A DNA stretch of 64,000 nucleotides from Listeria grandensis FSL F6-0971 (GCF_000525835.1 NZ_AODD01000003.1:1-64000); one strand, 5' to 3'; positions 48,824 through 58,810 are shown, numbered from the stretch's first letter. A program made the numbers and translations. The notes: generated from the sequence alone by a model not told the origin.

Positions 48824-49968
48824 TTATGCTAATTTTAAGTAAGATTCCTTCACTTTTTCGAAAAGCTTGGAATAACTTTCAATTCCAGTGACGTCCGCGA
48901 TCGCTTTTTCTAGCCCCACCGCCGCGACAAGAGCTTGCAGTTCCACCGCTTCTGCATCGTCTGGATCATTGAAACGTAAAGCCGCTGCAATCGCGTCTGC
49001 TAATGCTTTTGGTGTTTCATTGAAAGCTTCTACAAATTGACGTGCCGGCTGCACAAAACGATCATTTGGTCCTAGTTTACGCATTGGTGAACGTCCAACT
49101 CGAGACACATAATCAGAGATGTGCGGATTTTTGAATCTTTCGATAATTTTATCAATGTAAGCTTGATGTTCTGTATGTCCAAAATCAAATTTTTTCTCCA
49201 GTAAAGCTCCTGTTTCTTCTAAAGCACTGCGCACTGCGAATAAAACTTTATCATTATGAATTGCGGCTTCGATTGAATCGATATTTTTCATATGGCCAAT
49301 GTAGCTGTGACCGCGTGTCCCGTGTTAACCGTGAACAACTTGCGCTCGATATACGGCGTCAAATCTGCGACATACGTGATACCAGGAATAGCTGGTACCG
49401 CGCCTTTAATTGCGCTTTCTTCCACTACCCACTCAAAAAATGGCTCCACAAGAACGCTCAGCGGGTCATCCTGTGTTTGATTCGGAACAATCCTGTCCAC
49501 AGCCGCATTCGGAAACGATACGAACGCATCCGCATACTGCTTTTCTGTCTCCGAAAGCTCCGCGTAAACACTCGCTTGAAGCGATGCCGATGCGCCAATC
49601 ATATTTTCACACGCCATGACGATTAGCGGTTTTTGAATAGCGATTCGCGCTTTAATACCAGCCACCAAAGTTTTTGCAATAAATGGTAAAATCGTTGGTC
49701 CAACTGCCGTAGTCACCAATTCTGTGTCCAAAATAGCCGCGATCACCTGCTCCGGATTTTCTTGGCTGTTAATCGCGCTCACATCCGTAATCAAGTCCAC
49801 GTGCTGCGAATCATCCGCCAAAATCACTTGGTATTGTTTTTTCTCGTTCAGCGCATCCACAACGCTCTTATTTACATCTACAAACGTGACATGATACTTC
49901 GCTTCGTGAAGCAACTGCCCGATAAACCCGCGCCCAATATTACCAGCACCAAAATGTACAGCCATCAT
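48824..49968 (-). CDS. mtlD: Mannitol-1-phosphate 5-dehydrogenase (frameshifted in this copy)
   Basis: NAD-dependent oxidation of mannitol-1-phosphate to fructose-6-phosphate, last step of PTS mannitol use. N frame 49288-49968: VHFGAGNIGRGFIGQLLHEA Rossmann motif and FPNAAVDRIVPNQ active-site Lys region neighbourhood. C frame 48824-49291: GRSPMRKLGPNDRFVQPA. The two overlap near 49302, and adding one base there restores VTAYIGHMKNIDSI and 381 aa, the family size. Its start overlaps the mtlF stop (ATGA). Last gene of mtlA-mtlR-mtlF-mtlD. Confidence 0.9.
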
Positions 49969-50399
49969 GCGCTTTCGCTCCCCTCGAAGAAGTCGATGAT
50001 CTCTTGTTTGGATTCTGCCGCAACGATTTTACTCACATTCTCTTCCTCAGAACAAACAATCGCGATACTGCTCAGTAAATCCATATGTTCCCCATCCGCG
50101 CCCGCAATCCCAATAAGCACTTTCACTTCATTACCATCAAACGATACGCCCTGTGGTACTTGCAAAATCACAATGCCCGAGTTTTTAATCATATCTCGCG
50201 AATCATCCGTGCCATGCGGAATCGCAACCATATTTCCAATAAATGTTGACGTTAATGCGTCACGCTCCTTCATCTTCTCAATATAAGGCGCATCCACATA
50301 TCCTTGTTCCACGAGCAATTGCCCTGCTGCCGTAACCGCTTCCTCCTTCGTACTAAACGCCTGTTTCAAAGCAATATCTTGACTATTAAGTGCTACCAT
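49965..50399 (-). CDS. mtlF: PTS mannitol-specific EIIA component
   Basis: 144 aa EIIA-Mtl domain protein that accepts phosphate from HPr and passes it to EIIB. The active-site His lies in MVAIPHGTDDSRD. It starts 2 bp after mtlR ends and overlaps mtlD by 4 bp, so the genes are cotranslated. Normal length for the free EIIA form. Confidence 0.95.
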   Translation of the reverse strand: MVALNSQDIALKQAFSTKEEAVTAAGQLLVEQGYVDAPYIEKMKERDALTSTFIGNMVAIPHGTDDSRDMIKNSGIVILQVPQGVSFDGNEVKVLIGIAGADGEHMDLLSSIAIVCSEEENVSKIVAAESKQEIIDFFEGSESA

Positions 50400-50401
50400 T
50401 C

Positions 50402-52486
50402 TTATTTCCTCCTCGTATCATATAAAAATTGATTCAATTTGCTGATCACAAAAGCCGTGATCTCTTTCCCATTTCCCGATTCTAGTAACTGCGTCGTTTC
50501 CTCATTTTCAATCGCCATCGCACTAATAAAACTCATCACTTCGAGTCCTTGCGACGCCAATTTTTCCGGTGCTAGCAAAACAAGTAGTGTGGTCGCCGCT
50601 ACATTTCCGCCTCCCATTGCCGGTACTTCCACCGCATCTTGCAAAGAAAAAATCTGAAAAACGGGCTGGTGCACAAACTCATTTCGGACATGAAACAACG
50701 CCAGCCTCGTCTCAGGAATGCCAAAACCGCTCCATTTTTCCCGTTCCAACAACGACCGGAGCAGTATTTCCACCTGAATATCCCGTTCCTGCTCAAACAT
50801 CGCCATACAAACCGCACGTAACGTGTCTTCCAAATCATGTTGCGTCTCATCCATTGGCACGACCTGAAATCCCTTCAAAATCGCAAGTACCGTATTCGCA
50901 TACTCCTGCTGCCCCTCCAAACGGTGCACCGCCTCGAGCAACGTCATCTGTTCTTCCTGTTCCGCGGGCGCCTTTTGTGGCACAAATATTTCCTTCTGCT
51001 TCAAAAAAACCTCAATTTGCGAAATCTCCCGATCCGTGAGCATCGGACTCACAAGAAAATACTCAAAATCCACTTTCCCTAAATCAATCGTCGACACAAT
51101 CACGTCAAAATACCGCGTATTGCGATGATTCAAAACCTCAAATAACGACACATTATGCAAGTCCTTCAATTGCGGTAACGCTTGTTTCAACCTTGTCGCC
51201 AACATTTTGGACGTCCCAATTCCACTCGAACAAACGACCAAGCCTGAAAACACACGACGCTCATTTTTCTGCAACAAGGCCGCTCCGAAATGCAACACCA
51301 AATAACCAATTTCCTCATCCGGCACATCCGTTTGCTGGTAAATTTCCCGAAATGCCACCCGCACAATTTGGAAAAGTGACGGATAATCCTGTTTAATCGT
51401 CTTAATCAATGGGTTGTGAATCCGCATATTCTGATCTAGACGTCGCAAAGCCGGTCGCAAATGCGCTGTCAAACCATTGAGCAAAGACGCCTCCTGAAAA
51501 GAACTGCCAAGCTCTGCCTCCACTTTTGAAATCAAGCGTTTGGCCATCGTCACTGCCTGCACATTTTCATTCCCCGAAAAAATCCCCGTCTCATCCTGCG
51601 CCTTCGCCCCACGAATATGCATCGTTACATACAACGCTTCCCCATCCGGCACCACAAATGGTTCCATCTCCAAACAAGCCGCTAGCAATTCTTTCGCCAC
51701 TGTAAATTCTGGAAAATTCCGAAAATATTCTTGTTCCGGCTTCATCTCCTGCAAATAATTCCCGCTAATCATTCGTTCTACCGAAATCGAAATATGCACG
51801 ACAAGCGTCAAATAAGCCTCATCTGTAATTTCATATGCCAAATCCTTGCGCCAAGATCGCGCATTCGCTTCGACTTTTTGAATGAGCGCATTATCAATTA
51901 CGTGAAGCAAGCGTTCGTCCGCCAACATCTCCATCTCGTCTTGCTTTTGCTGCTGAAACAATTGAAATAGCGAATTTTTCGAGCCAGTCTTAGAAATTAA
52001 ATCACTTAGAAGCGCCCGCTTTGTCACTTCTTCTGCCATCAACTTCACACCATATCCACGTTTCCGCTCAATTTCCGCGCGCCCAAGCAACTCATCTTCA
52101 AGTTTCGTCAAATCACTGCTAACCGTTGATATTGTCACATTCAAGTCATTCGCCAATGCGATTAGTTTGACCGGTTCATTTTCCTTTAACAAGGTTTTTA
52201 AAATAAATTGTTGCCGCTCCATCGGTGTGAACTCATTGTAAGAAAGATCGAGCAATTGCCATTTGAAAGCTTGGCGACTAGCGTCCGATCCAAACACAGA
52301 AAGCTTGGCATCCTTGCGTTCTAGCGCCAATTGATACGATCCAAGAACCGCTTCGACCTCCTTCAAATCACGCCGAATAGTTCGCTCACTCACATCCATA
52401 TATTCCGCCAAATCCGCTGTTGCTACAGGTTCATGGCTCATTAAAAGCTGCTCCAAAATAAGTCTCGTCCTTGCCGAAATATACAT
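50402..52486 (-). CDS. mtlR: Mannitol operon activator MtlR (PRD type)
   Basis: 694 aa. N-terminal DeoR/BglG-type HTH (LAEYMDVSERTIRRDLKEVE), a second HTH, PRD1 and PRD2 (residues ~190-400), an EIIB-Gat-like domain (VVCSSGIGTSKMLATRLKQA, Cys at ~420) and an EIIA-like domain with ALFHVRNEFVHQPVF. Phosphorylation by PTS proteins at these domains controls its activity. It lies between mtlA and mtlF in the same operon, ATG after a GGGGGAA site. Confidence 0.94.
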   Translation of the reverse strand: MYISARTRLILEQLLMSHEPVATADLAEYMDVSERTIRRDLKEVEAVLGSYQLALERKDAKLSVFGSDASRQAFKWQLLDLSYNEFTPMERQQFILKTLLKENEPVKLIALANDLNVTISTVSSDLTKLEDELLGRAEIERKRGYGVKLMAEEVTKRALLSDLISKTGSKNSLFQLFQQQKQDEMEMLADERLLHVIDNALIQKVEANARSWRKDLAYEITDEAYLTLVVHISISVERMISGNYLQEMKPEQEYFRNFPEFTVAKELLAACLEMEPFVVPDGEALYVTMHIRGAKAQDETGIFSGNENVQAVTMAKRLISKVEAELGSSFQEASLLNGLTAHLRPALRRLDQNMRIHNPLIKTIKQDYPSLFQIVRVAFREIYQQTDVPDEEIGYLVLHFGAALLQKNERRVFSGLVVCSSGIGTSKMLATRLKQALPQLKDLHNVSLFEVLNHRNTRYFDVIVSTIDLGKVDFEYFLVSPMLTDREISQIEVFLKQKEIFVPQKAPAEQEEQMTLLEAVHRLEGQQEYANTVLAILKGFQVVPMDETQHDLEDTLRAVCMAMFEQERDIQVEILLRSLLEREKWSGFGIPETRLALFHVRNEFVHQPVFQIFSLQDAVEVPAMGGGNVAATTLLVLLAPEKLASQGLEVMSFISAMAIENEETTQLLESGNGKEITAFVISKLNQFLYDTRRK

Positions 52487-52501
52487 CTTTTATTCCCCCA
52501 G

Positions 52502-53942
52502 TTATTTCTGGTCAGCCAAATTCTGCACTAGCTCATCGTATTTATGGCTATTCAAGAAATTTTCGACCGAAATATGATAGGCCTTTGGTAGTTTTTCTGT
52601 CGCACGAGCCGTCAAATCTTGATGTGTCACGACAATATCCGCATCCGCTGGCAACTGCGAAATCGCGAAATTCACAACCTCAATATCCAGCCCTGCCTTC
52701 TTCACCTTGTTACGCAATACCGAGGCGCCCATCGCACTCGATCCCATTCCCGCATCACACGCAAAAATAATTTTTCGCGTCGCGGTTGGGATGCCTTCCG
52801 CCGCAAGTTCTGCCTCACTTGTTCCAACGACTGCGCTTGCTACCATGGCCTTCTTACCTTTCATTGTAGCCATTTTTTGCTCCGCTGTCGCGAGTTCTGC
52901 ATCATCCGTCGCTTTAGAAGTTTTCAGCACTACCGCCGATACGGCAAACGAAACGATTGTCGCGAATAGAATCCCAGCGATAATACCCATATAATCTCCC
53001 TGAGGCGTCAATGCAAGTATCGCAAAAATACTTCCTGGAGAAGCGGTTGCAACCAAACCAACATCAAACAAGTTAAACGTAATAATCCCTGTCATCCCAC
53101 CAGCAATTGCACCTAATAGTAATGCTGGTTTCATTAAAACATAAGGGAAGTAAATCTCATGAATACCACCTAAAAACTGAATGATAATCGCGCCAGGAGC
53201 TGTTTGTCTGGCTGTTCCTTTACCGAATACCGTATAGGCAAGCAAAATCCCTAACCCTGGTCCTGGGTTTGTCTCAATCAAGAATAATATCGATTTCCCC
53301 GTGCTCACAGCCTGATCAATACCTAGTGGTGATAATACACCTTGATTAATCGCATTATTTAAGAATAGTACCTTAGCTGGCTCTACAAAAATACTGACAA
53401 GTGGCAAAAGATGATTATCAATTAAGAACTGAACACCTGATGCCATCGCCTGATTCACCGTTTGCAGTGCAGGCCCAATCGTTTTTAAAGATATAATAGC
53501 CAACGTACCTGCTAAAATACCTGCCGAGAAATTATTGACTAACATTTCAAATCCAGCTTTTATTTTTCCTTCAATTAATTTATCGAAACGCTTAATCAAC
53601 CAAGCCGAGAATGGCCCTAAAATCATCGCGCCAAGTAACATTGGCATTGATGTACCTACGATAGCCCCACATTGTCACAGCTGCACCAACGACACCACCA
53701 CGCGTTTCATATACCAATTTCCCCCCAGTATAAGCAATCAAAAGTGGCAATAAGTATTTAATCATTGGATCTACAAGTTTAGCAAACTCCGCATTTGGAA
53801 TTCGACCAGTTGGAATAAATAACGCCGTAATAAGTCCCCATGCAATAAACGCCCCAATATTAGGCATAATCATACCACTTAAAAAACTACCAAAATGCTG
53901 AACCTTCACACGGAAGCCAGACTTTTCTTGTTGTTGCTCCAT
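52502..53942 (-). CDS. mtlA: PTS mannitol-specific EIICB (frameshifted in this copy)
   Basis: Membrane sugar permease and phosphotransferase. The N frame (53592-53969) has [20 protein letters not shown] and the EIIC start. The C frame (52502-53647) carries the remaining EIIC helices and the C-terminal EIIB domain ([20 protein letters not shown], active Cys). They join at 53669 (plus strand): removing one A restores [18 protein letters not shown] and gives 479 aa, normal for CB-type MtlA. The insertion is not within a base run. ATG 53942 is 8 nt after GGAGG. First gene of the mannitol operon. Confidence 0.92.
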
Positions 53943-54144
53943 TTTTATGTCCTCCTTCATTCTCTCCAAACTCGAAAAGAATGCCCTTTTGTCAATTGTA
54001 TTTCTGTTACTTCGAAGTAAACGCTATTGCCAGATCCACTAATGAAATTGCGCAATTCCACACCTTAGTCTCACTTGTTGGCCTAGCTCTTATTTATATT
54101 GTATGACAGCGGTACCAAGTTAGCAATACAATCAAAATTGGAAT

Positions 54145-54165
54145 TTGTCCTTTAGGCACGGACAA
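54145..54165. promoter_or_regulatory. Inverted repeat, possible MtlR site
   Basis: TTGTCC and GGACAA separated by 9 nt, about 200 bp before mtlA. MtlR-type sites often carry TTGTC half-sites; assignment is tentative. Confidence 0.4.
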
Positions 54166-54190
54166 GATTGGAGCAGAATTAATTGGAACA

Positions 54191-54227
54191 AAAAAAAACA
54201 CCCTGCTATATTTCTTAGCTAGAGTGT
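54191..54227 (-). terminator. Intrinsic terminator of the ribonucleotide reductase operon
   Basis: ACACTCTAGCTA and the imperfect complement TAGCAGGGTGT are followed by eight T on the minus strand, just after the thioredoxin-like gene. Confidence 0.7.
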
Positions 54228-54250
54228 CCAATTTAAAACTTTAAATTCTA

Positions 54251-54580
54251 TTATGCTTCTTGCGCCACTACCGCTTCCTCAATATGCTCCGGCGGAATAA
54301 AACCATTCAAACGTGAAACCTCTTCGCCGCCTTTATACAACACCAACGTCGGTGTTTGGCGGACATTGCGATCGAAAAAGAAATTTTCGCCTACTTCTTC
54401 TAATTTTACTTTCAACACTTTCACTTTATCTGCCATCGATGAGTTTTTGAACTCTTGGAATGAGAGATCTAGCATTTTGCAGTTTGGACAGTTGTCTTTC
54501 CAATAATCCACGTATACTAATTCTCCTGCTGCGATATGTTGTTCGAATTCTTCCATTGATTTAATTTCGATACTTGTCAT
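54251..54580 (-). CDS. Thioredoxin-like protein of the ribonucleotide reductase operon
   Basis: 109-aa thioredoxin-fold protein. The active site is CPNC (YWKDNCPNCKMLDLSF), not the common CGPC, and TPTLVLYKGGEEVSRLNG is the cis-Pro region. Fourth gene of nrdE-nrdF-flavodoxin-this gene; its ATG overlaps the flavodoxin stop by 4 bp. It most likely reduces the C-terminal disulfide of the reductase large subunit, in the place of glutaredoxin-like NrdH. Confidence 0.9.
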   Translation of the reverse strand: MTSIEIKSMEEFEQHIAAGELVYVDYWKDNCPNCKMLDLSFQEFKNSSMADKVKVLKVKLEEVGENFFFDRNVRQTPTLVLYKGGEEVSRLNGFIPPEHIEEAVVAQEA

Positions 54581-55017
54581 TTTACTACCCCTTCTCTCAT
54601 GGACAATACTTCCGCAACCCACTTCTTAATGGCTGCGTGGTCCCGTTCATTATTCGGCATTTGCTCAATTTTCAACTTCGGATAATCCGATGCAAAATAG
54701 GTGGCCATCCGATCGACCGCTCCGCAAAAGTATGCCATACTCCATTGTGTTTCGCCTGTCCCAAAAATCGCGACGTGTGGCGGTTTCCTTCCCAATTCTG
54801 CGATAAAATCCTTCATATCTGGCGGTGTCCTACCTAAATCAGCTGTCCATGCCCCTAACATGAACAAATCGTAGTCCGTCTCAAGCGGATACTGGGCGTC
54901 AGGATGCACGCGGAAACTTGTCACATCATGCTTTGCTTGAACAAGTTCCGCCTCCACTTCCTCTGCCACCATCTTCGTATTTCCACTCAAAGAATCATAC
55001 GCCAAGAGGATTTTCAT
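54577..55017 (-). CDS. Flavodoxin-like protein (possible NrdI role)
   Basis: 146 aa flavodoxin fold. The FMN phosphate loop is DSLSGNTKMVAEEVEAEL, and MLGAWTADLGRTPPDMKDFI and IFGTGETQWSMAYFCGAVDR are the isoalloxazine loops. It overlaps nrdF by 4 bp at its start and the thioredoxin-like gene at its end. Class Ib reductases need a flavodoxin (NrdI) to make the manganese cofactor; this protein is longer than typical NrdI and is best described as a flavodoxin in that place. Confidence 0.88.
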   Translation of the reverse strand: MKILLAYDSLSGNTKMVAEEVEAELVQAKHDVTSFRVHPDAQYPLETDYDLFMLGAWTADLGRTPPDMKDFIAELGRKPPHVAIFGTGETQWSMAYFCGAVDRMATYFASDYPKLKIEQMPNNERDHAAIKKWVAEVLSMREGVVK

Positions 55018-56063
55018 AGATCGTCAAAACCGTTGTCAACATTTGTTTTTTTGTAACTACTATTGCGCATTTCGAAAAAGTCCGTTTTCGTTTCGGTAAA
55101 GTTATCTGCATACGCCTTAATCCACGACATCTTATTCTCGCTGTGACCTGGATAAAGTTCAGGAATTCCAAGCATTCCAAGCATCTTATTGGCGCGATAT
55201 TTCACGTAATCGACCATTTCCGATACATCGATGCCTTCAATCCCATCCAATACTTCCTCTGACCAAATCGTCTCAAGTTCCACGGCATGACGAAAAGCTT
55301 CATGTGTATATTCCACAAGTTCATCTGTTTGCAATTCCGGATTTTCACCAAGAATAGCGCGAATAACTTCTGAGATAAACTTCGAGTGTGCCAATTCATC
55401 ACGATTAATAAAACTAATAATTTTCCCAGTTCCCGTCATTTTATTTTGACGAACCAAGTTATAAAAATAAGCAAAACCACTATAAAAATTGATACCTTCC
55501 AAAATAGAGGATTGAATCAACGCCTTGACCAGATTTTCACCTGTTTTGTTATTCATGAAGTTATCATACGATTCCATAATTGGCTCATTACGCTTCACAA
55601 TCGTCGGATGCGTTCGCGCCAATTCAAAAATACGTTTCTGCTCCTGCAAGTTCGTAATCGAAGCAAGCACATAAGAATAACTCTCATTATGAATTACTTC
55701 TTGTTGCCCGATAATCGCGGTATTTGCATGCACTGCGGGGTCTGTAATATATTCGGCGACATTATAAATAAACCGGGTTTGCGGAGAATCAAGCGTCGCA
55801 AGCAAACCAATAATCGCATCAAAAGCATACTTCTCTTCTTCTGAAAGTAGCGGATATTGTTTCGCGTCACTCTTCATGTCGACCTCATCAGGAATCCAAT
55901 AGTTCGTCGATAATTCTTTATACGCGCGGTAAAACGATGGATACGGAATATCATTCCAATTCAAAATCCCACTCGTGTCACCATTTATAATTGCAGTTGA
56001 GCGATTCGGGCTCAACGGTTCCAAAATTTTAATACGGTGCAATTCTTCTTTTTGATCCGTCAT
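55014..56063 (-). CDS. nrdF: Ribonucleotide reductase beta subunit (class I)
   Basis: 349 aa; houses the dinuclear metal cofactor and the tyrosyl radical. Ligand pattern: Asp in LDSPQTRF, EVIHNESYSY (Glu and His plus the radical Tyr neighbourhood), Glu in SSILEGINFYSGF, and DELAHSKF (Glu, His). ATG preceded by AAGGAGG. Overlaps the flavodoxin gene; separated from nrdE by 72 bp that contain a hairpin. Confidence 0.94.
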   Translation of the reverse strand: MTDQKEELHRIKILEPLSPNRSTAIINGDTSGILNWNDIPYPSFYRAYKELSTNYWIPDEVDMKSDAKQYPLLSEEEKYAFDAIIGLLATLDSPQTRFIYNVAEYITDPAVHANTAIIGQQEVIHNESYSYVLASITNLQEQKRIFELARTHPTIVKRNEPIMESYDNFMNNKTGENLVKALIQSSILEGINFYSGFAYFYNLVRQNKMTGTGKIISFINRDELAHSKFISEVIRAILGENPELQTDELVEYTHEAFRHAVELETIWSEEVLDGIEGIDVSEMVDYVKYRANKMLGMLGIPELYPGHSENKMSWIKAYADNFTETKTDFFEMRNSSYKKTNVDNGFDDL

Positions 56064-56092
56064 ATCATAACCTCCTTCAAGATATGTAAAAC

Positions 56093-56119
56093 ACGAGCAA
56101 AGACGTTCGCTTTGCTCGT
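56093..56119 (-). terminator. Intercistronic hairpin between nrdE and nrdF
   Basis: ACGAGCAAAG and CTTTGCTCGT form a perfect 10-bp stem around a 7-nt loop, followed by GTTTTAC. It may stop part of the transcripts or protect nrdE mRNA ends. Confidence 0.5.
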
Positions 56120-56135
56120 TTCGCTATTCAATTTA

Positions 56136-58412
56136 TCAGCTTGAACACCATTCGCACTCTTCTACGTCAATATCATTCGAACGGACATAATATGTTGTTT
56201 TCAAGCCTTCGCTCCATGCTAACATGTGCAGCTCTAGCAATTTACTTGCTTTAATACCACTTGGCACGTAGAAGTTGAAGCTTTGTGATTGATCGACATG
56301 GCGTTGACGGCGACCATTTTGGCGGACACTTGCGAATTGGTCCACTTGGTACGCGCCTTTGCCGTAGTACGGATATGTTTTAAGGGAAAGATCCGGCGCA
56401 ATCACGGGACGACGATAGTCTTTCTTCTCTTCATAATAAAACGGACTGAAAATGGGATCGATAGAAGCCGTTGATCCTGCGATTTGCGCTGTACTCATGT
56501 TCGGTGCAACAGCTAGCAAGTATGCATTACGAATACCATTTTGGGCCACATCTGTCGCGAGTTCTTTCCACGCATCCGTTTCGTAACCGCGACGCTCGAA
56601 GTATTCACCCGTATTCCAATCACTACCTTTAAAGACAGAGTACGCGCCTTTTTCTTTTGCCAAGGCAGCACTTGCTTTGATCGTTAGGAAATTGATTTCT
56701 TCGTATAGCTCATCCGCAAAGGTTTCTGCTTCTGCGCTATCCCACGCAATATTTTTCAGGGCTAGCAGATGATGCCATCCAAAAGTGCCAAGACCGATTG
56801 AACGGTATTTCTTATTTGTAATCGTTGCTTGCGGTACTGGGAGTTCGTTCAAATCGATCACGTTATCCAGCATCCGAACCTCAATCGCAATCAAGCGTTC
56901 CAATGTTTCCGGATCTTCCGCTGTCACAGCACGACCAAGATTGACCGAAGACAAGTTACAAACGACGAAATCTCCTGCTTGCTTCGTAATCACGATTTGG
57001 TCACCGCTAATGATTTCTTGAATCATCCGCGTCGGGCTCATATTTTGCATAATTTCAGTACATAGATTACTAGAGTAAACCATTCCCGCATGTTTATTCG
57101 GATTCATCCGGTTCACTTCATCGCGGTAGAACATGAATGGGTTCCCTGTTTCTAGTTGACTCACCATGATGCGTTTCATGATATCGATGGCCTTCACGAT
57201 TTTTCTGCTCACTGTTTCATCCATCACTAACTCTTCATACTTCTCACGGAAAGAACCGTCACCTTTTTGCTCATCGTAGAAATCTTGTAGGTACCAACCC
57301 TTCTTCTCTTTAACTTCGTGTGGATCAAATAGGTACCAGTCCCCACGACGCTCGACAGCTTCCATGAATAAGTCTGGCATACAAACAGCCGTGAATACAT
57401 CATGTGCCCGTAAACGCTGGTCTCCGTTGTTTAAACGAAGGTCTAGGAAAGCTTCGATATCTTTATGGAAAACGTCCAAGTAAACGGCAATTGCGCCTTT
57501 ACGCTGACCTAATTGATCGACACTAACCGCCGTATTGTTCAGTTGCTTAATCCACGGAACAACGCCACCACTTGCACCGCGTACTCCACGGATAGCCGCA
57601 CCCGACGAACGAACATAACCAAGATACGCCCCAACGCCGCCGCCATGCTTACTTACACGCGCCACATCGGTATTACTATCGTAAATGCCTTGCAAACTAT
57701 CATCCACGGTATCAATGAAACAACTCGACAATTGACCGCCAACTTTACCAGCATTGGCAAGCGTTGGGGTTGCTACTGTCATGTATAAATTGCTTAACGC
57801 CCAATAAGATTCCCGAACTAAGTCCATCCGTTTCGCTTTTGGCTCATCCTGCATTAAATAAAGAGCGATGGTTAACCAACGTTCTTGTGGCAACTCATAT
57901 ACATTACGCGCTTGATCTGTTGCCAAGTAACGCGTGGCCAATAAATACAAACCATTATATGTGAAAAGTTTATCCTTCTCTGGGTCAATCATTTCGCCAG
58001 CTTGGATTAACTCATCTTTCGAATAATTTTTTAAAATGCTACCAGAATAAATGCCACGTTCGCCAAGGCTTTCTTGCAAGCCAACGTATGAACCATATTT
58101 ATCATCGTCATTATAAAAGCGGTTTTTACTAGCTTTCTTGTATAGCTTATTCAGATAAAGTCTGGCTGCAAAAAGTTCCCAAGCTGGGAGGTGGATATCC
58201 GTGCGCGCTTCTGCTTCACGAATCAAGTAATCCACAAGCTCATCCGCCGCATAGTCCTCTTTCTTCTCAATAAATGTAAAAACTTTACGCTTGTAATCTT
58301 CCATCTCAAGCGCTGGAAATTCTGCATGAATCGTGTCCAAATATCTGTTTAGTCGTTCCTTATCGAAAGGTAGTTTGCGATTCCCTCCGTCTTTCACTAT
58401 GTAAGTCGTCAT
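56136..58412 (-). CDS. nrdE: Ribonucleotide reductase alpha subunit (class I)
   Basis: 758 aa. Reduces ribonucleoside diphosphates to deoxy forms. An ATP-cone-like N-terminal region (VKDGGNRKLPFDKERLNRYL) is followed by a barrel with the active-site Cys in QLSSCFIDTVDDSLQGI, NLCTEI (Asn, Cys, Glu) and the C-terminal Cys pair in VEECEWCSS that is re-reduced by a thioredoxin-like protein. The first gene of nrdE-nrdF-flavodoxin-thioredoxin; NrdR-like boxes cover its promoter. The ATG at 58412 lacks a strong AGGAGG, having a GGGGA instead. Confidence 0.94.
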   Translation of the reverse strand: MTTYIVKDGGNRKLPFDKERLNRYLDTIHAEFPALEMEDYKRKVFTFIEKKEDYAADELVDYLIREAEARTDIHLPAWELFAARLYLNKLYKKASKNRFYNDDDKYGSYVGLQESLGERGIYSGSILKNYSKDELIQAGEMIDPEKDKLFTYNGLYLLATRYLATDQARNVYELPQERWLTIALYLMQDEPKAKRMDLVRESYWALSNLYMTVATPTLANAGKVGGQLSSCFIDTVDDSLQGIYDSNTDVARVSKHGGGVGAYLGYVRSSGAAIRGVRGASGGVVPWIKQLNNTAVSVDQLGQRKGAIAVYLDVFHKDIEAFLDLRLNNGDQRLRAHDVFTAVCMPDLFMEAVERRGDWYLFDPHEVKEKKGWYLQDFYDEQKGDGSFREKYEELVMDETVSRKIVKAIDIMKRIMVSQLETGNPFMFYRDEVNRMNPNKHAGMVYSSNLCTEIMQNMSPTRMIQEIISGDQIVITKQAGDFVVCNLSSVNLGRAVTAEDPETLERLIAIEVRMLDNVIDLNELPVPQATITNKKYRSIGLGTFGWHHLLALKNIAWDSAEAETFADELYEEINFLTIKASAALAKEKGAYSVFKGSDWNTGEYFERRGYETDAWKELATDVAQNGIRNAYLLAVAPNMSTAQIAGSTASIDPIFSPFYYEEKKDYRRPVIAPDLSLKTYPYYGKGAYQVDQFASVRQNGRRQRHVDQSQSFNFYVPSGIKASKLLELHMLAWSEGLKTTYYVRSNDIDVEECEWCSS

Positions 58413-58564
58413 TTGTAGTCCCCATTTCTTCCCAATATTTCAAGTTAAACCTGGTCTCATTCATCCATCGATACTAGCCTCATCCGAACAAAAAAATTAA
58501 CTTTCGCAAAAGTCAGATCCTTTGTAAAAGTTAAAATAGCATTTCATGTTTTAACGGCTTTCGA

Positions 58565-58610
58565 TACTATATATAGTACCTCGTTTAGAATGTGAATGCA
58601 AGATATTGTG
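58565..58610 (-). promoter_or_regulatory. nrd promoter with two NrdR-like boxes
   Basis: The minus strand has TTGCAT (58601-58596), 17 nt and TACTAT (58578-58573). TACTATATATAGTA (58565-58578) covers the -10, and ACACAATATCTTG (58599-58611, minus) covers the -35. Box centres are about 33 bp apart, near the three helical turns typical of NrdR repression. Box and promoter calls are by consensus, not tested. Confidence 0.65.
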
Positions 58611-58619
58611 TCTGACCTT

Positions 58620-58805
58620 TTTCTTGATAATCGATACGAAGCGTTTCACTTCAAAGGTTTTCGGATTTTAAATTTATTTTTCATCGAAATTCTTTGTGAA
58701 GCAGACCACAAAAAACATAGTTGTCAACCACTACAAGTTGTGATTAAAGCACCTTATCATACCACATTTAGTAGCAGGATTTTTATGGTTTTTTTTATTT
58801 CACAA
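58620..58805. other. Gap between nrd promoter and MATE gene
   Basis: About 190 bp. The remainder of the gap is AT-rich with no ribosome site for any reading frame; I see nothing certain in it apart from the terminator near 58811. Confidence 0.5.
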
Positions 58806-58810
58806 ACATT

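Larger units (their letters stand above)
53943..54250. other. Upstream region of the mannitol operon
   Basis: About 300 bp gap with no gene. It contains an inverted repeat TTGTCC-9 nt-GGACAA (54145-54165), a possible MtlR site, and a cre-like AGTAAACGCTATTG (54017-54030) matching the CcpA consensus at 11 of 14 positions. A minus-strand terminator for the thioredoxin-like gene lies at 54191-54227. Confidence 0.5.
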
